Below, piece by piece: positions 18,289 through 22,110 of a stretch of 22,110 nucleotides of DNA. This stretch comes from Paramacrobiotus metropolitanus (lineage: Eukaryota > Tardigrada > Eutardigrada > Parachela > Macrobiotidae), in NCBI RefSeq assembly GCF_019649055.1, contig NW_026570661.1, forward strand, positions 1 to 22,110, read 5' to 3'. The notes under the pieces are model-generated. The model did not search any database and was not told the DNA's origin. It saw only the letters and a program-made list of their open reading frames with translations. Within the stretch, counting starts at the first letter, position 1; each line of letters begins with the position of its first letter. The position numbers and the translations under genes were made by a program.

Positions 18289-18843
18289 TCAACCTTTAAT
18301 ATTTTTCAACAGCATTTCCTTTTTCATACCACCCAGTTCGGCTACGTACTTAACAACAGCAGACGCCTTATGGGCGTTAATTTTCCCGTATTCAGATATC
18401 AGACATTCAACAATTTTCTTGGCAATGCGCATATTGGATTTGTGTTTGTAGAAATCTTTTGCATTCGATGCGCAGAAATACTTGGACTTCTTAATTAGCT
18501 TAATTAACAGCGCCCGTACTGCATCGCTCACTACCAAATCAGACGGGATATCTCTCCCGTAATCAACTGGAACTGCCAGATCTGGTAACAACGCGTTACC
18601 ATATTCGTCAAAATCGGCTTCATGGGAAAGGCGAAATCCTTGCTCAATAAACTCCTGATCGAAGTCGTACTCTTCCAGAACGTCTGAAGATGCACTATCG
18701 CGTGCATCCGGTGGTAGGCTGCGGGATCGCATATATGCACGTCGATTCCCACCATAAAACGTCTCCATACGATCAACTAGTTCACGATCGGTCTCGTTAA
18801 GATACTCTGAATGACGCTTCTGATACTCTTCAAACACATTCAT
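18289..18843 (-). CDS. Unknown helical protein, 184 residues
   Basis: Intact, with an ATG directly after an acceptor-like TTTTTTTTAG. The N-terminal half is acidic and charged (MNVFEEYQKRHSEYLNETDR, EEYDFDQEFIEQGF) with a Ser/Arg/Pro patch (RSRSLPPDARD). The C-terminal half is basic and helical (AVRALLIKLIKKSKYF, RIAKKIVECLISEYGKI, KYVAELGGMKKEML). No signal peptide or membrane helix. I do not recognise a family. As the minus-strand gene nearest the putative right-end leader exons, it may be expressed early; this is inference. Confidence 0.65.
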   Translation of the reverse strand: MNVFEEYQKRHSEYLNETDRELVDRMETFYGGNRRAYMRSRSLPPDARDSASSDVLEEYDFDQEFIEQGFRLSHEADFDEYGNALLPDLAVPVDYGRDIPSDLVVSDAVRALLIKLIKKSKYFCASNAKDFYKHKSNMRIAKKIVECLISEYGKINAHKASAVVKYVAELGGMKKEMLLKNIKG

Positions 18844-18845
18844 CT

Positions 18846-18940
18846 AAAAAAAATTTTGAAAAATTTCGAATTTGGTATGCATTTATGATGCAACACATCA
18901 CGTAAAATCGAAGTTGCTTACCAAAATCGAAGTTTTAATT
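18846..18940. repeat. Inverted-repeat element, copy G
   Basis: Minus-strand arms ACTTCGATTTTGGTAAGCAA and GCATACCAAATTCGAAATTT. The right end runs into the AG just before the ATG of the 184-residue gene. The left arm contains GGTAAGC, itself donor-like. Confidence 0.85.
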
Positions 18941-19085
18941 TTATGAATTTTTTCAGTTTTTTCAAGTACACTGTATATGCAACAAAGGAAAACAGTTATT
19001 CAAATTATCAAAGCGATAAACGAGATGAAAAAGCGCAGCTGACAATAAATAAAAGCTATGCTGCCATCGTAGCACTTAATCTTAC

Positions 19086-19166
19086 TTATCTCTGCGGGAT
19101 ACCGGCAGATCAACGCACAAAAGAAAACCGTTAAAAACTTTACACTCGAGTTACTCAGCTAATTCG
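19086..19166 (-). other. Candidate untranslated leader exon f
   Basis: Acceptor ACTGTCGCAG and donor GTAAGATT bound 81 bases with no ATG on the minus strand. Splicing from here to the AG at 18844 would remove inverted-repeat copy G and place exon f next to the ATG at 18843. Confidence 0.4.
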
Positions 19167-19967
19167 CTGCGACAGTATTTGTACTAATCTGTTTGAAGAA
19201 ATGATATTAAATTTGACTGTAAACTGATCAACGCTCTTGTGCTGAAGGTGAAAATAATTACTGTAGATGCGCGAACAATGCTTATATTAATGTGCTTAAA
19301 TACTCGTATGATTATCACCGTACTTATGCGCGCTGTGTACTGTACATATTCTACTATTCTGATGTGCTGTTATGAATAAATACACCACAGTGCGCAATCA
19401 AGAGGTATACATAAAGCTTTCACAATCAAGAGATGTACATACACACAGATAAAGCATTCACAAGCAACACGCACATAATTAGTTGCACTTTCATGTACGC
19501 ATAAATAATGACGGTTCGATAAAGTTAAAAAAGATGGGAATAATATTACGAATGTTGAAACGATGTAATAAAAATAAAATGAAAAATTAGAAAAATTCGG
19601 TTATTATTGCAGCATTTTTGTTAAAACACTCGATATTATAAACGTATAAGCGTACATACAATACTGAATAATTGTATCTGTAACACCGGTATGCAGTATT
19701 GAATAGCATGTATTAATAGCGCACGTCAGCTTTGCCATTGAAATTCAGTTGGCATTAAATGATTTTGTGAACGGGTAAATGTATCGCACTTATTTGGGAA
19801 TTACTTTAATATTTTACCCTTAACATTAGTATTTTGCTATATTGTTATAATAATTTATTGAAATTATTCAGCGCAATTATTGCGCGCAAAACACACAGGC
19901 ACGTACACCACACGCACACGATAGCGCATAACACAATTCCTAGATTTTTTTATTTATTTAAACTTAC
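19167..19967. other. Non-coding AT-rich stretch
   Basis: No credible gene on either strand. Long AT-rich runs, a CACACGCACACG patch near 19910 and a TACTGTAC octamer near 19341. Under the leader hypothesis this is an intron. Confidence 0.45.
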
Positions 19968-20038
19968 TTCTGTCGGTATGGGCAGTTCGCGACGTCCAAA
20001 TGGTAAGGAAATAAAACCGCACGTTATAATGGGCAAAT
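19968..20038 (-). other. Candidate untranslated leader exon a
   Basis: 71 bases between acceptor CTTATATCACAG and donor GTAAGTTT on the minus strand. Contains no ATG. More GC-rich than its flanks. Confidence 0.5.
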
Positions 20039-20396
20039 CTGTGATATAAGAGCGCTTATTAATTTAGTACATCTTATTGGCAATAAAAAGTGTGCATATA
20101 TACGAGTACAAAAGACCGCACAACAACAGTGAATTAATATTATATAAAATATATTTAATAAAAGATTAGTCTACTACAGCAACACGGTGTTGGTACAGCG
20201 CGAAAACCAGATAATTTATACGTACTAACACAAAAATATACATAATGTCATAACGTAAAAGACGTACAGTAAGTAGCGAGTATGGCATGCCGCATACGAA
20301 TTTTTTATAGATATGATAAAGAAATTACGGGAACACGGTGTTGGTGCAGCAATTTATTGTTATTTTATTATGATACTTTATTTTTTAATGGCTTAC

Positions 20397-20511
20397 GGTG
20401 AGCGCGTCGCAAAGTTGCTGTCGAGTGCCGGGAAAATAGGTGCGGCACGTTAGCTAGGCGTGGGAAACGTCGCTAGCACAGCAGGGAATCAATCGCCGGT
20501 CGTAGAAAAGC
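20397..20511 (-). other. Candidate untranslated leader exon e
   Basis: 115 bases between acceptor TTTCTCTGCAG and donor GTAAGCC on the minus strand, with no ATG. Clearly GC-richer than the surrounding sequence and ending in CGCTCACC before the donor, like exon c. Confidence 0.45.
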
Positions 20512-20990
20512 CTGCAGAGAAATTTCTAATAAATACATTTAAAAGCAGCAAAATGAACTACGGTAACACGGTGCTGGTACACTGCCAGAAATGCACAAAA
20601 TTAATATTTATTTTGTTTTAATATTTTAAGTTGTATGCAGAAAGCGATAAACATTGCCCATCAGATACACCACCAGCACACATACGCCAGTGCCAATGCG
20701 TTTAAACAGAAAAGCGCTTGGTTGCGAAAATTATTTTATTTTCATTTTATTTTATTTTCATATTTATTTTCGTGATTTTACAGGTGGAAATCAAACCTGC
20801 GCGGTAGATACACTTTCTGTGCAGTTTAGGGTGTCAGAAGTGGGATCGAACAGAGAAGCGCTTGTTTGCGTAGTATGTTTTGTAAAAATAAGCTTCTGTG
20901 GATGTGCCCCACACTGTACGTACAAAACTGTACGAAGTATACCGTAGCCTCGGTAGTTTTATTTGTTAATTTAAAATTATCTACACTTAC

Positions 20991-21058
20991 AATGTGTAGA
21001 TATCGTGGAAATGTCCGCGAGGATGCTGCGCTGACGATGGGGAATGCTGGCGCGATAC
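20991..21058 (-). other. Candidate untranslated leader exon b
   Basis: 68 bases between the strong acceptor GACTTTTTTACAG and donor GTAAGTGT on the minus strand, with no ATG, whereas the adjacent intronic sequence contains several. Confidence 0.5.
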
Positions 21059-21179
21059 CTGTAAAAAAGTCGCAGATATCAGCACCATTGCCTCTGTGCA
21101 TTCCCACATCAGGCGCAAAAAACCGTCGGGCAGCGTGCTTTTACATTTTATTAATATTTTAATAAAAGTCCGCACTTAC

Positions 21180-21250
21180 GGTGAGCTGAACTACGGCAAC
21201 ACGGTGCAGATGGATGGAGCGCACACTGTCAGATGACAGTGAAACGGTAT
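21180..21250 (-). other. Candidate untranslated leader exon c
   Basis: 71 bases between acceptor GGTATTTTGCAG and donor GTAAGTGC on the minus strand, with no ATG. It contains one copy of the CACCGTGTT repeat. Confidence 0.5.
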
Positions 21251-21372
21251 CTGCAAAATACCAGTAGATTACAGCACCACAAACACAGTACTGCCGTACA
21301 ATTGTTCGAAAAAAACCTACCACACGTACATTCATTTATATTTTAATATTAAAAAGTACGTGCAGTACTTAC

Positions 21373-21458
21373 TTGAACGAGAAATCGCGCGGAGAGACGA
21401 TACGGGAACACAGTGCTGACGCAGCGAGATCCCCAAACAAACTGGCACGTGTGAGTGC
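21373..21458 (-). other. Candidate untranslated leader exon d
   Basis: 86 bases between acceptor GTGTGTTTGTTTAG and the consensus donor GTAAGTACT on the minus strand, with no ATG. It contains one copy of the CACTGTGTT repeat variant. It is the exon-like segment nearest the right TIR that has both splice sites. Confidence 0.5.
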
Positions 21459-21884
21459 CTAAACAAACACACTCCGCGAAAAAACCAACCAAGGCGCACA
21501 CAAACACAACCCGCACACTGTCCTTCGAAGAAGGATAAAAATCCAAGGAGTAGTACGGCTGGATGAGGGGAAAACGATGGGGTTTTCGTTCACGTAAATT
21601 CTAATTAATTTAGAATTTTTAAGATGCCAATTTGTGGCGTTGGCCAAGCCACGCCGTGTGCACGGAGTCTTCAAGACGCTAGCCAAGACAGGAGTCTTTG
21701 TGCGCGCAGTGCCCATACTCCGTCCACACATATAGATGTGTATGGTGGCGCTGCTAACAGCGCGCGCGCTTTTTTTTAACTTGTACATATGTGTACATAT
21801 ATGTAATTAGTTAGGTAATTAAGTTTTTTAATTGTACAGTGTGTTTTTTGTTTGTACAGTATGTTTTTTAATTTATTTTAGTAT
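21459..21884. other. Right subterminal region, possible promoter and first leader exon
   Basis: No credible protein. A GCGCGCGC stretch with an A/T run lies near 21760-21780, TACATATATGTA-type palindromes near 21785-21805 and a GTACAGTA octamer near 21855. If the minus-strand leader is real, its promoter and cap site should lie here; no definite TATA box or donor of a first exon is assigned. Confidence 0.35.
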
Positions 21885-22104
21885 TTTTTTAACTCGTTAA
21901 TTAGAAAAAATGAAAATTAACCATTGTTTCCACTAATGAATTACGTAACTTAATGAAATTAATGTAAATTACTGTACTCTATTGTTTAATTTAATTAAAA
22001 GTAATTAAAAAGTTAATTATAGGCAGGTGGTACTGTATATACAGGCAGGTGGTACTGTACGGACCCCTGGGGTGTTCCTGGCAGTGGATGTCTGTGTATT
22101 CTAC
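21885..22104. repeat. Right terminal inverted repeat
   Basis: Exact reverse complement of bases 1..220. The match breaks at about 21884, where the T run is one base longer than the corresponding A run on the left and the sequences then diverge. The six bases after it (22105..22110, taacgc) are candidate target-site duplication or flank. Confidence 0.97.
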
Positions 22105-22110
22105 TAACGC
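22105..22110. other. Probable target-site duplication or host flank
   Basis: Six bases (taacgc) remain after the right TIR, matching the 6-bp target duplication typical of this family. The left-hand copy is not in the window. If the element ends in ACT, as is common, the first of these six bases belongs to the TIR. Confidence 0.5.

Larger units (their letters stand above)
20170..21430. repeat. Dispersed AACACGGTG-type repeats of the right arm
   Basis: Five copies of a unit of about 30 bp with core AACACGGTGTTGGTACAGC on the plus strand, at about 20175, 20330, 20561, 21191 and 21402. Each is preceded by a CTAC or ACGG stretch, and several adjoin AT-rich TTTTAATA runs. Two fall in candidate leader exons (c and d) and the others in intervening sequence. 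Confidence 0.65.
1..22104. mobile_element. Complete Maverick/Polinton (adintovirus-like) element
   Basis: Seen: exact inverted terminal repeats bound a region with protein-primed DNA polymerase, DDE integrase with chromodomain, adenain-like protease, packaging ATPase, double-jelly-roll capsid protein and penton-like protein. Known: this set defines Mavericks/Polintons, called adintoviruses when the virion genes are emphasised; they are 15-25 kb and make 6-bp target duplications. Unusual cargo here is an H3-like histone gene, a leucine-rich-repeat membrane protein and an intron-rich right arm. Inferred: identical TIRs and mostly open genes point to a recently inserted copy. The host is an animal with small GT-AG introns, not further identified. 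Confidence 0.95.

Noticed and set aside
18943-19134. Plus-strand frame of 63 codons right of inverted-repeat copy G
   Set aside because: Low-complexity start and no family pattern; the region is better explained as a minus-strand ATG-free exon and intron.
20826-21162. Overlapping frames on both strands in the right arm
   Set aside because: Both strands are open over the same bases with no recognisable domains; splice signals on the minus strand explain the region better.
1-22110. CRISPR arrays, tRNA, rRNA or bacterial operons
   Set aside because: No regularly spaced repeat-spacer array and no tRNA or rRNA pattern seen; introns and gene content are eukaryotic.

Overview
The window is one essentially complete Maverick/Polinton-class element of the adintovirus type: an integrated, virus-like double-stranded DNA element of an animal genome. 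Exact terminal inverted repeats (TIRs) of about 220 bp lie at 1..220 and 21885..22104. Between them is the full family set: protein-primed family B DNA polymerase, retrovirus-like integrase with a C-terminal chromodomain, adenain-like cysteine protease, A32/FtsK-HerA packaging ATPase, double-jelly-roll major capsid protein, penton-like minor capsid protein and a basic minor virion protein. Canonical GT-AG introns of 42-140 bp show a eukaryotic host with very small introns. I cannot name the host.

Layout. 1..220 left TIR. 629..2854 (minus) a six-exon gene with an unmistakable histone H3 fold and long basic/proline-rich tails. 2855..3438 a non-coding 207-bp tandem duplication carrying two copies of an inverted-repeat element. 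3439..4085 (minus) a leucine-rich-repeat, single-pass surface protein. 4275..7069 (plus) a compact block of five genes including the ATPase. 7237..10061 (minus) the capsid block: protease, major capsid, basic protein, penton-like protein. 10142..11716 (minus) integrase. 11762..about 16105 (minus) DNA polymerase. 16373..17950 (minus) a three-exon gene of unknown function. 18289..18843 (minus) an unknown helical protein. 18844..21884 no convincing protein gene, but a ladder of ATG-free, exon-like segments on the minus strand. 21885..22104 right TIR, followed by six bases that probably include target-site duplication.

How the parts work together. Polymerase and integrase provide self-replication and integration. 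ATPase, protease and the capsid proteins would build a virion. The histone-like protein could condense the genome, and the surface protein could act at a membrane; both are inferences. Neighbouring genes overlap or abut (TAATG junctions at 6007 and 9656), so several proteins are probably made from shared transcripts. Minus-strand starts at 2854, 4085, 10061, 17950 and 18843 have an AG splice-acceptor-like site 0-2 bases before the ATG. With the ATG-free right-end exons, this suggests a spliced untranslated leader, comparable in logic to the adenovirus tripartite leader. A seven-copy inverted-repeat element occupies gene junctions and two introns, and in the polymerase it forms one intron almost exactly.

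Quality caveat. About 16 reading-frame changes of one base split otherwise open genes. Many fall in homopolymer runs and I saw no clear in-frame nonsense codon. This looks more like homopolymer error in the assembly, or very recent decay, than an old dead copy.
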